Source: RUG11237 sp045119215
GTDB lineage: Bacteria > Bacillota > Clostridia > Lachnospirales > Lachnospiraceae
Reading direction: 5' to 3'
DNA: 64,000 bases
Assembly (NCBI GenBank): GCA_045119215.1
Contig: JBGVDD010000229.1
Location: 1-64,000, forward strand
The translations under genes were made by a program, and so were the position numbers. Position 1 is the first letter of the stretch. Each line of letters starts with the position of its first letter. The notes beneath the pieces are model-generated. The model was not told the origin of the DNA, made no database searches, and saw only the letters and a program-made list of their open reading frames with translations. Of the stretch, positions 8,872-17,602 are shown piece after piece.

Positions 8872-9888
8872 ATGAAAAAGATATATATTGAATTGGTATC
8901 CATTCTTTCCATTGTGGTATACCTTCTTACAGGTTGCAGTATGAACAAAGATTATAGTGAACAGAAGCTTTTTTTCGACACAGTAATCACAATCAATATA
9001 TATGACGCAGAAGATAAGGCAGTCATGGAGGACTGCCTTATTCTCTGTGAAAAATATGAGAAAATGTTCAGTAAAACCATAGAGGGCAGCGATGTATGGA
9101 AGTTAAACCATGCACAGGGAGAGTGGGTGGAAGTGTCAAAAGATACTATAGAAGTTTTAGGTGAAGCCACCCAGTATTCTAAATTGACAGACGGAATGTT
9201 TGACATTACCATTGCACCGTTGACAGAGTTGTGGCATGTGAAAGATAATGATGGCGAGCTGCCGTCACAGGAGAAGATTGAGAAAGAGAAAAGCCATATT
9301 GACTATCAGTTAATTCAAATAAAGGGGAACAAAGTCCGATTAAAGGACAAAAAGGCACAGATTGACCTTGGAGGCATTGCAAAGGGTTTTATCGCAGACA
9401 AGCTGGGAGAACTGATCACATCCCGGGGGGTGACCTCAGCCATGATTAATCTGGGAGGCAATATTAAAGTCATTGGCAGTAAGAAAGATGGAAGTGCCTG
9501 GAATATCGGCATACAAAAGCCTTTTGGTGACAGAAATGAAGTGCTTGGAAGTGTAAAAGTAAGGGATAAAACTGTGGTTTCTTCTGGAATTTACGAAAGA
9601 TATTTTGAGTATGAAGGAAAAATATACCATCACATTATAGACAAGACTACGGGAGCACCATCGGAAAGTGATTTAGAAGGGGTTACGATTATTGGGGATT
9701 CTTCCACTATGGCAGATGCCTTGAGTACCGCCTGTGTTCTGTTAGGGTCTGAAAAAGGAATGGAATTGATTGAGAATATAGATGGGGTAGAGGCTGTGTT
9801 TGTAAAGCGGGATGGCAGTGTGATAGAAAGTGGTGGAGTACAACTAAAAAATGAAATGAAGAAACAAAATAAAAAAGTACTTGAATAA
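8872..9888 (+). CDS. apbE: FAD:protein FMN transferase (ApbE), lipoprotein
   Basis: A 338-residue flavin transferase that covalently attaches FMN from FAD to Thr residues, here most likely those of RnfG and RnfD. The N-terminus is a lipoprotein signal with lipobox LTGC (Cys about residue 22), so it acts outside the membrane, where the RnfG site lies. Family motifs: VITINIYDAED, IDLGGIAKGFIADKL (about 165-180), MINLGGNIKVIG and IIDKTTGAPSESDLEGVTI. Its position directly behind rnfB, in one transcription unit, fits a dedicated maturation role. Confidence 0.95.
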   Translation: MKKIYIELVSILSIVVYLLTGCSMNKDYSEQKLFFDTVITINIYDAEDKAVMEDCLILCEKYEKMFSKTIEGSDVWKLNHAQGEWVEVSKDTIEVLGEATQYSKLTDGMFDITIAPLTELWHVKDNDGELPSQEKIEKEKSHIDYQLIQIKGNKVRLKDKKAQIDLGGIAKGFIADKLGELITSRGVTSAMINLGGNIKVIGSKKDGSAWNIGIQKPFGDRNEVLGSVKVRDKTVVSSGIYERYFEYEGKIYHHIIDKTTGAPSESDLEGVTIIGDSSTMADALSTACVLLGSEKGMELIENIDGVEAVFVKRDGSVIESGGVQLKNEMKKQNKKVLE

Positions 9889-9896
9889 CCAAGTAC
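9877..9896. promoter_or_regulatory. Inverted repeat overlapping the -35 of the MBOAT promoter
   Basis: GTACTTG (9877-9883), a six-base loop and CAAGTAC (9890-9896), beginning before the apbE stop codon (9886-9888) and covering the -35 box of the next promoter. It could be a weak terminator of rnf-apbE, though no T-run follows, or an operator for the MBOAT gene. Confidence 0.4.
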
Positions 9897-9909
9897 CTTA
9901 GTGTATAAT
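9881..9909 (+). promoter_or_regulatory. Candidate sigma-A promoter of the MBOAT-SGNH pair
   Basis: TTGAAT (9881-9886), a 17-base spacer and a perfect TATAAT (9904-9909), 32 bases before ATG 9942. Confidence 0.6.
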
Positions 9910-9941
9910 TAAGTGTTAAAATTATAGATTGGAGAAAAATT

Positions 9942-11411
9942 ATGCTTTTTAATTCCTTGTCATTTGCAATTTTTTTGCCCATTGTATTTTTACTATATTG
10001 GGCGATTCCGGATAAATACAGGTATTTGATTTTGTTTGTGGCCAGCTATTATTTTTATATGAGTTGGAATGTAAAGTACGTGTTTTTGATTTTGTTTACC
10101 ACCGCAATTTCTTATGGATGTGCACTGGCATTGGAAAAGGCAGAAGAGAAACAGAAGAAAAAGATTTTACTTTTTTCTACTCTGGTGGCAAGCTTAGGTT
10201 GCCTTTTCTTTTTTAAGTATTTTAATTTTGCAAGTGAAAGTCTATGTGGAATACTGAATTTATTTGCAATTGAAGTGCATCCCATAACCCTTCATCTATT
10301 GCTGCCGGTGGGGATTTCATTTTATACCTTTCAGACCTTAAGCTATGTAATTGATGTGTACAGAAAAGATGTGGTACCAGAACACAATTTTATAAAATAT
10401 GCCACATTCATTTCCTTTTTTCCACAGCTGGTAGCAGGACCCATTGAAAGGACAAAGAATCTCATGCCACAGATTACAGGAAAACATAGGTTTTCCTATG
10501 ACAAAGCCAGCTATGGATTAAAGCAGATGGCATGGGGGTACTTTAAGAAAATGGTCATAGCGGACACCCTTGCAATCTATGTGGATACTGTTTATGATAA
10601 TTTATCTTTGTACCAGGGGTTTCCTTTGGTAGTAGTGTCTGTTATGTTCTCTATTCAGATTTATTGTGATTTTTCAGGGTACTCGGATATTGCCATTGGA
10701 TGTGCAAAACTGTTTGGTATTGATTTAATGAAGAATTTTGATAGCCCCTACTTTGCAACCTCAATCAAAGAGTTCTGGAGCAGATGGCATATTTCCCTTT
10801 CTACCTGGTTTAAGGATTATGTGTATATCCCATTAGGTGGAAACCGGGTTAGCAGAGCAAGAAATTGCTGGAATCTGTTGGTAACCTTTATGGTAAGCGG
10901 ACTGTGGCATGGTGCCAACTGGACTTATGTTATCTGGGGTGGACTACACGGACTACTTCAGGTGGTGGAAAAGCTTCTATGTTCAATTTCAACAAAAAAT
11001 GGAAAAAGGAAAATCAAAGATGAGAAAAAGGGGTGGTTGTTCTTTGGAAAAGTGTTGCTGGTATTTGGATTTACCACCTTTGCGTGGATTTTCTTTCGGG
11101 CGGAAACCTTTCAGGATGCTATCTATGTGTTGAGCCATATGTTTGATGGGATTCGTCAGCCGGCAGTATACTTTAGCTTTAGCTCGTTGTATACAGGCCT
11201 TGGTCTGAATTTGGTTACACTACTTGGTATGGTATGTTCATTGGTTATGTTGATGTTGTTTGATTATGCATCTTTAAAGAAGGATGTTTTAAAATCCGTA
11301 GGACAACAAAAAATAGTTGTGCGCTGGGTGATTTACATAGCTTTTGTTATATTTCTCACATTTAATGTACCAATTACTTCAGGGCAGGAATTTATTTACT
11401 TCCAGTTTTAG
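9942..11411 (+). CDS. MBOAT-family membrane O-acyltransferase (AlgI/DltB/PatA type)
   Basis: A 489-residue polytopic protein with about 11 hydrophobic segments. It transfers an acyl group across the membrane, usually to an extracellular polysaccharide. Family landmarks: LLPVGISFYTFQTLSYVIDVYR (about 120-142, shown here only as a region), FFPQLVAGPIERTKNLMP, YCDFSGYSDIAIG, IKEFWSRWHISLSTWFKDYVY in two blocks, and the catalytic-His segment SGLWHGANWTYVIWGG. It resembles AlgI and peptidoglycan/alginate acetylases more than DltB, and no dltA or dltC is present. The partner gene 41 bases downstream encodes an SGNH-like protein, the standard pairing. The polymer modified is unknown. Confidence 0.88.
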   Translation: MLFNSLSFAIFLPIVFLLYWAIPDKYRYLILFVASYYFYMSWNVKYVFLILFTTAISYGCALALEKAEEKQKKKILLFSTLVASLGCLFFFKYFNFASESLCGILNLFAIEVHPITLHLLLPVGISFYTFQTLSYVIDVYRKDVVPEHNFIKYATFISFFPQLVAGPIERTKNLMPQITGKHRFSYDKASYGLKQMAWGYFKKMVIADTLAIYVDTVYDNLSLYQGFPLVVVSVMFSIQIYCDFSGYSDIAIGCAKLFGIDLMKNFDSPYFATSIKEFWSRWHISLSTWFKDYVYIPLGGNRVSRARNCWNLLVTFMVSGLWHGANWTYVIWGGLHGLLQVVEKLLCSISTKNGKRKIKDEKKGWLFFGKVLLVFGFTTFAWIFFRAETFQDAIYVLSHMFDGIRQPAVYFSFSSLYTGLGLNLVTLLGMVCSLVMLMLFDYASLKKDVLKSVGQQKIVVRWVIYIAFVIFLTFNVPITSGQEFIYFQF

Positions 11412-11452
11412 ATACTATTCAGAACAAAGGAAAGAAGCAGGTAAAAAAGAAG

Positions 11453-12403
11453 ATGAAAAAATTTATAAAAAAAATACTGATATTTCTAGGAATATTAGTG
11501 GTAATAATGGTTCCCACAGTGTGGGGATTTATGACTTTTATAGCACCTCAGTATGAACAGGGATATAATGCTTCCTTGTTAGATAAGGTAGAACGACTGA
11601 AAAATCTTCCAGGTGAGCGGATTGTTTTGATTGGAAATTCTAATGTATCATTTGGGTTTCAATCGGATTTGATTGAACAAGCCTATGGTATGCCGGTGGT
11701 AAATATGGGACTTCATGGAGGTTTGGGAAATGCGTTTCACGAGAAAATGGCAACCATCAATGTGCATAAAGGAGATATTTATGTCATCTGTCACCACACC
11801 TTTGCCGACGAAGGCAAAATAGATGATATAGAGCTGGCGTGGATTACTTTGGAAAATCATTATGAATTATATCCCCTGGCTGATAGAAAGGATTATCCTC
11901 TTTTGGCTTTGGGGTTTCCTACCTATATGAAAAAAGCAGGGGTGCTCTGGGGAATGGGCCTTTTGAATAAAGAAGCTGCCAAGAATTACAATGCTGAGAC
12001 GGATGCCTGTTACTCTAGAGATGCTTTTAATGAGTATGGAGATGTGGCTTACGAGAGGAAAGACGGAAATTTTGTATTTAAAGAGCAGGAGCTTCCCCAA
12101 ATAAATGAGGAGTGTGTGAACCGTTTAAATGGGTTAAATGCTTATTTGGAAAGTAAGGGAGCAACTATGGTAGTGGCGGGATATCCCATCGGTGATGGGG
12201 AATTTACCCCTGATAAAAAAGATTTTATTACTTTTCGAGAGAAATTACAAAAGGAGTTGGATTGCCAGGTGATTTCTGACTATACCGATTATTTTTATGA
12301 CTATAGTTACTTTTATAATTCCTTTTTACATCTGACCACAGAGGGAGCAAAAATGAGAACAAACCAGCTGATAGAGGATTTGAAAACAGTAATCCATCAG
12401 TAA
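11453..12403 (+). CDS. SGNH-hydrolase-like partner of the MBOAT acyltransferase
   Basis: A 316-residue protein with an N-terminal membrane anchor (about residues 6-27) and an extracytoplasmic domain. The start of that domain matches block I of SGNH/GDSL esterases (IVLIGNSNVSFGF, Ser in GNS), and near the C-terminus NSFLHLTTEGAKMRT resembles the His-containing block V of AlgX/DltD-like partners. It probably completes acyl transfer to the wall or capsule polymer from the acyl carried by the MBOAT. It follows the MBOAT in the same operon and is closed by a terminator at 12463. Confidence 0.75.
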   Translation: MKKFIKKILIFLGILVVIMVPTVWGFMTFIAPQYEQGYNASLLDKVERLKNLPGERIVLIGNSNVSFGFQSDLIEQAYGMPVVNMGLHGGLGNAFHEKMATINVHKGDIYVICHHTFADEGKIDDIELAWITLENHYELYPLADRKDYPLLALGFPTYMKKAGVLWGMGLLNKEAAKNYNAETDACYSRDAFNEYGDVAYERKDGNFVFKEQELPQINEECVNRLNGLNAYLESKGATMVVAGYPIGDGEFTPDKKDFITFREKLQKELDCQVISDYTDYFYDYSYFYNSFLHLTTEGAKMRTNQLIEDLKTVIHQ

Positions 12404-12462
12404 AAATGTGCATTTAACAAAATCTCAGAAAATCGATATAAGAATAAATATAGAGTAAAATA

Positions 12463-12494
12463 TAAGCCCGTAGAGTATTAATTTACGGGCTTTA
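12463..12494. terminator. Bidirectional terminator
   Basis: TAAGCCCGTA (12463-12472) pairs with TACGGGCTTTA (12484-12494). It ends the MBOAT operon on + and the AP2 gene on -, and overlaps the last codons of the latter. Just before it, 12408-12422 shares 15 bases (GTGCATTTAACAAAA) with the element at 22963-23096; this may be a fragment of it. Confidence 0.75.
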
Positions 12495-13266
12495 GATTTG
12501 TAATGCTTTTGGGAAGCAGGATGTCTGAATAAATCTCTGCATACATTTTCGGAGAAAAATTATCTATATAGTTAGTGGAAAAGTTTTTCGTAAATCCGTT
12601 TTTTAGCAGGGTATCCACCGCCTTATTGTAAGCGATGGCAGCAGTGGTGGCATGGGGAAAATATCCTATGACGTATTCGCTTTGCAGATGTATCTTTGCC
12701 TGATAGCAGACACTCTCTTTTTTGAATGTTCTGGAAACACCATAATATGGGTTGATTACCTCAATGTTTTCATATCTAAAATCAGAGCTGTCTTCATTTT
12801 TAAATATATAATCTTTTCCTGCCACGGCATGATTTTTTATACCGTATCTTGAGAGGATATTAACCTGCATTCCATAATCTGCCACAAAAAGATGGCCGTT
12901 TCTTCGCATAATTTTGTGGCTGGAATAATAAAACAAATCATTTTGGTCGAAAATCAGATAATCCCCTGGTGCAAAATAATAGTAAAAGTAAGTTTTTTTC
13001 AGATAACATGGAGTTTTGATGTAAATGCCGTTATCGCGAAAATTGATTAGACTTACGTACTTTTCGAATTTTATAGAAAAGGATGTTTGATAGTTCTCTA
13101 TGGAGCAGCTTGAATTCATAATATTGTTTGCTTCAGCATAAACCGTGTGAGCCTCCCATTCTGTGGCATAGCTTCCTAGACTGATATGTTTATTTTTATG
13201 TGTAAAAGAGGAACGGTAATAGACAGTTCCATCTTTTTTTTGAGCTTGAAATACACCTGGTAGCAT
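12478..13266 (-). CDS. AP2-like DNA-binding protein with degenerate HNH core
   Basis: 262 residues. Both ends look like AP2/ERF-type beta-sheet DNA-binding domains: N-terminal (about 3-50) with YYRSSFTHKNKHISLGSY then EAHTVYAEAN, and C-terminal (about 172-225) with GVSRTFKKESVCYQAKIHL then AAIAYNKAVDTLL. Before the second copy, DFRYENIEVINPYYGVSR has the shape of the end of an HNH homing-endonuclease domain (usually DNRRSNLR), but the catalytic DH pair is not visible; the aligned place reads KDYIF. I infer a domesticated, nuclease-dead relative acting as a DNA-binding protein. The target is unknown and nothing nearby explains it. It is on the strand opposite its neighbours. Confidence 0.6.
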   Translation of the reverse strand: MLPGVFQAQKKDGTVYYRSSFTHKNKHISLGSYATEWEAHTVYAEANNIMNSSCSIENYQTSFSIKFEKYVSLINFRDNGIYIKTPCYLKKTYFYYYFAPGDYLIFDQNDLFYYSSHKIMRRNGHLFVADYGMQVNILSRYGIKNHAVAGKDYIFKNEDSSDFRYENIEVINPYYGVSRTFKKESVCYQAKIHLQSEYVIGYFPHATTAAIAYNKAVDTLLKNGFTKNFSTNYIDNFSPKMYAEIYSDILLPKSITNLKPVN

Positions 13267-13545
13267 AATATTCTCCTTTTGTTTTGGCGTTAAAATCTAT
13301 CTATAAGTATATCGTAATTTATGAAAGATGCAAGATAGAAAGAGACTTACTATACTTTTGGTGAATAATATTTCAAAAATATGCCAAAAATAAGTAATGA
13401 AATTTTTTTTATTCATGGTATACAAAAGAGTAATATGACTGTAAGATTTCATAAAATTTCTAAGAAAATTTTGGAAGTTACTAACAGGAATATAGACTAA
13501 TAAAAAAATTTCTTTCATGGAAACTCCGAAAAATCCTATGGTTTG

Positions 13546-13574
13546 TTGACAATCATGGTGTGATTGCTTATAGT
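13546..13574 (+). promoter_or_regulatory. Strong candidate sigma-A promoter of the SleB-like gene
   Basis: A perfect TTGACA (13546-13551), a 17-base spacer and TATAGT (13569-13574). It lies in the 388-base AT-rich gap 13267-13654, in which I see no other feature. The transcript leader would be about 75 bases. Confidence 0.65.
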
Positions 13575-13654
13575 GTTTAGCGAGACTTAGGAAATACATT
13601 TCAGACAAAAAAATCAGGAGAAATCCATAGAAAAAAGAAATGCGAGGTAGAAAT

Positions 13655-14437
13655 ATGCAGGATGGGGAGCAGATTCCCAATAGGTTACTGAGCATGGGAA
13701 AAGAAGTCTGGAAAAAATCATATGAAAATTGTATGGTCTTCGCCACAGGCGCAGCAGTGGTGGCACTGATTTCTTTTAATGCACAACAGTTTGGAAGTAG
13801 TGTAAAATATCCAGCGATACGTGTATATGCTCAAAACCAGAAAGAAAACCAAACCACCTGCCAAAGAAAAGAACCAGGAAAGAAAGAAGTAACAAAGTCG
13901 CAGCCGGAGAAAGTGGGAGAAAGGGATAATGCGGCAGAAGAGGAAGAAGAGGAAGAAATTGACATAACGGATATGTGTGAAGAGGCCAAAGTGGATTGTA
14001 TGGAAAATACAGAATCTGCCACGGATAACAGTTCTACGATATGTGAAAATACCCTCTGTCTAAATGATGAGGAGTATGAAGTGTTGACAAGGATTGTTGA
14101 GGCAGAGGCTTCGGGAGAAGGTTTGGAGGGAAAACGCCTGGTAGCAAATGTGATAATAAACAGGATGAAATGCGAGAAGTTTCCTGACACAATCACCGGA
14201 GTTGTTTTTCAGAAAAACCAGTTTTCACCTATCATAGATGGGAGATTTTATAGTGTTACAGTGAGTCAGGAGACGAATGAGGCAGTCAATCAAGCCTTAG
14301 GCGGAATAGATTTCTCCCAGAATGCATTGTTTTTCTCAGCCAGGTCAAAAGCAGACCCTGACAATATGAGTTGGTTTGATAATAATTTAAAATGGCTGTT
14401 TGCATATGGTGGTCATGAATTTTATACATTGCCTTAA
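13655..14437 (+). CDS. SleB-type cell wall hydrolase (Hydrolase_2 domain)
   Basis: 260 residues from ATG 13655, chosen because GAGGT at 13644-13648 sits six bases before it; ATG 13640 is also in frame but lacks a site. A membrane segment (about 25-45: FATGAAVVALISFNAQ) is followed by a charged, glutamate-rich linker (EEEEEEEID) and then a C-terminal hydrolase domain like that of the spore-cortex lytic enzyme SleB (about 135-260). Landmarks are LTRIVEAEASGEGLEGKR, with the likely catalytic Glu, RMKCEKFPDTITGVVF, NQFSPIIDG and ALFFSARS. No peptidoglycan-binding repeat is present. It probably cleaves peptidoglycan glycan strands; a spore role is possible but not shown. Confidence 0.85.
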   Translation: MQDGEQIPNRLLSMGKEVWKKSYENCMVFATGAAVVALISFNAQQFGSSVKYPAIRVYAQNQKENQTTCQRKEPGKKEVTKSQPEKVGERDNAAEEEEEEEIDITDMCEEAKVDCMENTESATDNSSTICENTLCLNDEEYEVLTRIVEAEASGEGLEGKRLVANVIINRMKCEKFPDTITGVVFQKNQFSPIIDGRFYSVTVSQETNEAVNQALGGIDFSQNALFFSARSKADPDNMSWFDNNLKWLFAYGGHEFYTLP

Positions 14438-14473
14438 AAAAATTAGAAAATGGTGAGATAGGTTAATTTTTCC

Positions 14474-14502
14474 TTGTCTATAAAATAAAATTATGATATA
14501 CT
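14474..14502 (+). promoter_or_regulatory. Candidate sigma-A promoter of thrC
   Basis: TTGTCT (14474-14479), a 17-base spacer and TATACT (14497-14502), with ATG at 14561. Confidence 0.55.
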
Positions 14503-14560
14503 AGCACGGAAAGTGTAGATGACACGTAGATAACAGAAAAAGAGAAGAGGATGGATAAAA

Positions 14561-16048
14561 ATGGAATTGTTATACAAAAGTACAAGAAGTAATACAGAAC
14601 CGGTAACAGCTTCCAAAGCTATTTTGAAAGGCTTAGCAGATGATGGAGGTTTGTTTGTTCCTATGTCACTTCCAAAGCTTTCTATTTCGCTAGAACAGCT
14701 GGCAAAGATGGACTATAAGCAGACCGCATATGAAGTTATGAAGCTGTTCCTTACAGATTTTACGGAAGAGGAATTGAAGAATTGCATCAATAATGCCTAT
14801 GATGAGAAATTTGATACAAGTGCGATTGCACCAATCGTGAAAGCTGATGGAGCTTATTACTTAGAATTATTCCATGGTGCAACAATTGCATTTAAAGATA
14901 TGGCGCTTTCTATTTTGCCACATTTGATGACAACAGCTGCAAAGAAAAATGATGTAAAGAATGATATTGTAATTCTTACAGCAACTTCTGGAGATACAGG
15001 TAAAGCTGCATTGGCAGGTTTTGCAGATGTGAAGGGAACAAAGATTATTGTATTCTATCCAAAGAATGGTGTTAGTGCAGTTCAGGAAAAACAGATGGTT
15101 ACCCAGAAGGGTGACAATACATTTGTAGTTGGTATCAAAGGAAATTTCGATGATGCCCAGAGTGGAGTGAAGGCAATTTTTGGCGATAAGGAGTTAGCTG
15201 TTCAGTTAGATGAGGCAGGATTCCAGTTTTCATCGGCAAATTCTATTAACATTGGTCGTCTGGTACCACAGGTGGTGTATTATGTATATGCATATGCCCA
15301 GTTGTTGGCTAAGGGAGAAATTCAGGATGGCGAAAAAATCAATGTTGTAGTTCCAACAGGAAACTTCGGTAATATTTTGGCTGCATTCTACGCAAAAAAT
15401 ATGGGTATTCCAATTGCAAAATTAATTTGTGCGTCAAACGACAATAAGGTATTATATGATTTCTTTGAAACAGGATGCTATGATAGAAACCGTGAATTTA
15501 TCTTAACTACATCTCCATCTATGGATATTTTGATTTCAAGTAACCTTGAAAGATTAATTTATAAGATTACAGGAAATGACGCAGAAAAGAATGCAGAATT
15601 TATGAAAGCTCTGACCACAGAAGGAAAATATGAAATTACTGGTGAGATGAAAGCACAGTTGGAAGACTTCTACGGAAATTATGCAACTGAGGCAGAAACA
15701 GCGGATGTGATTAAAGAAGTATATACGAAAGCAGATTATGTTTTAGATACTCATACTGCGGTTGCTGCAAAAGTATATAAGAAATATAAGGCAGATACAA
15801 AAGATGACACAAAGACGGTGATTGCAAGTACTGCAAGTCCATATAAGTTTTCAAGAAGTGTAATGTCGGCCATTGACAGCAAGTATGAAACAATGGAAGA
15901 CTTTGATTTAATCGATGAATTGACAAAGATTTCAGGGGTTGCAGAGCCAAACGCCATCAAAGAAATTCGTACGGCCAAGGTTCTTCATGACACTGTGTGT
16001 GAAGTAAATGAAATGAAGGATGTTGTAAAGAAATTTTTAGGTGTATAA
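14561..16048 (+). CDS. thrC: Threonine synthase
   Basis: A 495-residue PLP enzyme that converts O-phosphohomoserine to threonine. The PLP lysine is in FHGATIAFKDMAL (about residues 104-116). TATSGDTGKAALAGF binds the cofactor phosphate, PTGNFGNILAAFYAK is the glycine-rich region, and SANSINIGRLVPQ is conserved. The N-terminal YKSTRSN...ILKGLADDGGLFVP is typical of the long (type I) threonine synthases. No hom or thrB gene is adjacent; the gene is monocistronic between its own promoter and a terminator. Confidence 0.95.
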   Translation: MELLYKSTRSNTEPVTASKAILKGLADDGGLFVPMSLPKLSISLEQLAKMDYKQTAYEVMKLFLTDFTEEELKNCINNAYDEKFDTSAIAPIVKADGAYYLELFHGATIAFKDMALSILPHLMTTAAKKNDVKNDIVILTATSGDTGKAALAGFADVKGTKIIVFYPKNGVSAVQEKQMVTQKGDNTFVVGIKGNFDDAQSGVKAIFGDKELAVQLDEAGFQFSSANSINIGRLVPQVVYYVYAYAQLLAKGEIQDGEKINVVVPTGNFGNILAAFYAKNMGIPIAKLICASNDNKVLYDFFETGCYDRNREFILTTSPSMDILISSNLERLIYKITGNDAEKNAEFMKALTTEGKYEITGEMKAQLEDFYGNYATEAETADVIKEVYTKADYVLDTHTAVAAKVYKKYKADTKDDTKTVIASTASPYKFSRSVMSAIDSKYETMEDFDLIDELTKISGVAEPNAIKEIRTAKVLHDTVCEVNEMKDVVKKFLGV

Positions 16049-16058
16049 ATGATAAACA

Positions 16059-16090
16059 AAAAATCTCCAGAATTTTTCTGGAGATTTTTT
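16059..16090. terminator. Bidirectional intrinsic terminator
   Basis: AAAAATCTCCAG (16059-16070) and CTGGAGATTTTTT (16078-16090) form a perfect stem with a T-run on both strands. It ends thrC (+) and the CheX-like gene (-). Confidence 0.88.
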
Positions 16091-16105
16091 ATTGTGTTAT
16101 GTATT

Positions 16106-16993
16106 TTATGAATCATTTGCCATCACAAAATATAAGGTGCCAAATGGGAAATTGATTGGAATACAGTAAACAGTATTATTAAAATTCAAATCACAATTGG
16201 TTTCTGTGGGTGGTTCCAACATTAACTCCATTTGCATTTCATTAGACATATTCACAGTAAAGATACCATTATGCAAGTTCAAGAAATCACATATGGAAGC
16301 TTCCACATACTCGTCAAATTCTGTAAAGTTTTCTTCTGCATAACGATTTGCCATAGCAATTAAAGTTTCCTCAGAAGCATAGATACCTGATTTGACTTTA
16401 AATGGCCCGGTAATTCCTTGCGAGAAAAGAAGTTGTTGTTCTGGTTCTGTCAGTATGTGTTCTTTGTATGGTGTAAAGTCTGCTCCGATAAATCGTGTGA
16501 TGTTATTAAATAATAGCGTGAGATATTTCTTAAATAATTCAGCATTCTCTAACCCTGTCAAGTCATAGAAATCATTAATCAGGATATTGATTTTGGTGGT
16601 TTGGAGCAGACTAAGCTTATCCAAATCCTCCAATCGGTATTTTTCTCTGAAATGATTTAATGCATGACGGCAATCCTCAGGGGAGATTACTTCTGAATCA
16701 ATCAGGACTTTACAAAGAACTTCACAGTCATTCTTTTGAAGCTCTAATAATTTGTCCATATCTTCCTGTGTCATGAATTTGTATTCTACTGCAAGTTCTC
16801 CAAAACGTTTATCTTGTTGTGTCTGCATAATATGAATTTTTTCTACCTGTTCTGGCGTAAGATAACCGTAACGAATGGCCAACTCCCCAATTTTTTTATG
16901 TATTCGTTGGACTTCCTGAATACCATCTGCTAGTTGTTCTGGTGTAACCAGATTTTCGTTTAATAAATAATTTCCAAAAAATTGTGAAAACAT
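16106..16993 (-). CDS. MshEN-like repeat protein with CheX-like C-terminal domain
   Basis: 295 residues. The first 110 hold repeats of the type found at the N-terminus of type II secretion/MshE ATPases: FGNYLLNENLVTPEQLADGI, GELAIRYGYLTPEQVEKI and GELAVEYKFMTQEDMDKL. Such repeats bind nucleotides, including c-di-GMP in MshE. The C-terminal part (about 140-295) resembles CheX/CheC phosphatases, with the E...N..G pattern in EYVEASICDFLNLHNGIF. It directly follows a CheY-like gene with no gap, so I infer that it dephosphorylates or partners that regulator. No ATPase domain is present. The two domain calls come from motif shape only. Confidence 0.6.
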   Translation of the reverse strand: MFSQFFGNYLLNENLVTPEQLADGIQEVQRIHKKIGELAIRYGYLTPEQVEKIHIMQTQQDKRFGELAVEYKFMTQEDMDKLLELQKNDCEVLCKVLIDSEVISPEDCRHALNHFREKYRLEDLDKLSLLQTTKINILINDFYDLTGLENAELFKKYLTLLFNNITRFIGADFTPYKEHILTEPEQQLLFSQGITGPFKVKSGIYASEETLIAMANRYAEENFTEFDEYVEASICDFLNLHNGIFTVNMSNEMQMELMLEPPTETNCDLNFNNTVYCIPINFPFGTLYFVMANDS

Positions 16994-17374
16994 TTATTCT
17001 CCCCCCTTAAGTTTATTTTCAATGGCCTTTAGTATCATATCATTATTAAGTGGTTTCTGAACAAAGTCCTTGGCTCCTAATTTTAAAGCTTGTTTTAGAT
17101 TGTCCTGAGTACCCACAGAAGATGTCATAACGATATATGCATTAGGATCCTGGGCAATAATGTCTTTTACTGCACTGATACCATCTTTCTCTGGCATAAC
17201 AATGTCAAGAAATACGATATCCGGTTTCTCTGCTTTATACAGTTCAACTGCACTTTTTCCATCGGCTGCTTCTATAATCTGATTACATCCGATGATCTTC
17301 AAGTAATCTTTTAGCTTTTTTCTGGCTAGAATGGAATCATCGCACACTAGAATCTTGATTGTTTTTAATGTCAT
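16994..17374 (-). CDS. Single-domain CheY-like response regulator
   Basis: A 126-residue receiver domain without an output domain. The acidic pair is in ILVCDDSILAR, the phospho-acceptor Asp in IVFLDIVMPEKDG, the switch Ser/Thr in VMTSSVG and the conserved Lys in FVQKPL. Start ATG 17374 is preferred to one 48 bases upstream because AAGGAGG lies eight bases before it. The stop codon abuts the ATG of the CheX-like gene. No cognate kinase is adjacent; the pair may connect to the chemotaxis machinery implied by cheR. Confidence 0.88.
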   Translation of the reverse strand: MTLKTIKILVCDDSILARKKLKDYLKIIGCNQIIEAADGKSAVELYKAEKPDIVFLDIVMPEKDGISAVKDIIAQDPNAYIVMTSSVGTQDNLKQALKLGAKDFVQKPLNNDMILKAIENKLKGGE

Positions 17375-17555
17375 GTTCTCTGCCTCCTTGTCAATTGACT
17401 GGGTCTTGTCCCAACCATGCATAACTCTATACCAATTTTACTACATTTATTGTGCGTTTTCAATAAAAAAGTACTAAATAAAAAAAAATAATAGTCATTA
17501 ATGCTATAAAAGAATTATTTTATATTATATAGAATTGGTTTGTTATATAATAATT

Positions 17556-17579
17556 ATGATTTGACGCAGACGCGTTCTT
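17556..17579 (+). promoter_or_regulatory. Shared 24-bp upstream motif, copy 1
   Basis: ATGATTTGA, GCA and GCGTTCTT in fixed spacing, identical at 21 of 24 positions to 19795-19818. It lies 24 bases before the pepP start and just after a TATAAT (17546-17551). Function unknown. Confidence 0.45.
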
Positions 17580-17602
17580 CAGATAGGAAGGAGAGGTAAG
17601 GA

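Noticed and set aside
13297..13746. A 149-codon - strand frame across the 5' end of the SleB-like gene.
   Set aside because: It covers the strong + promoter and start, has no family match and its composition is that of AT-rich intergenic DNA.
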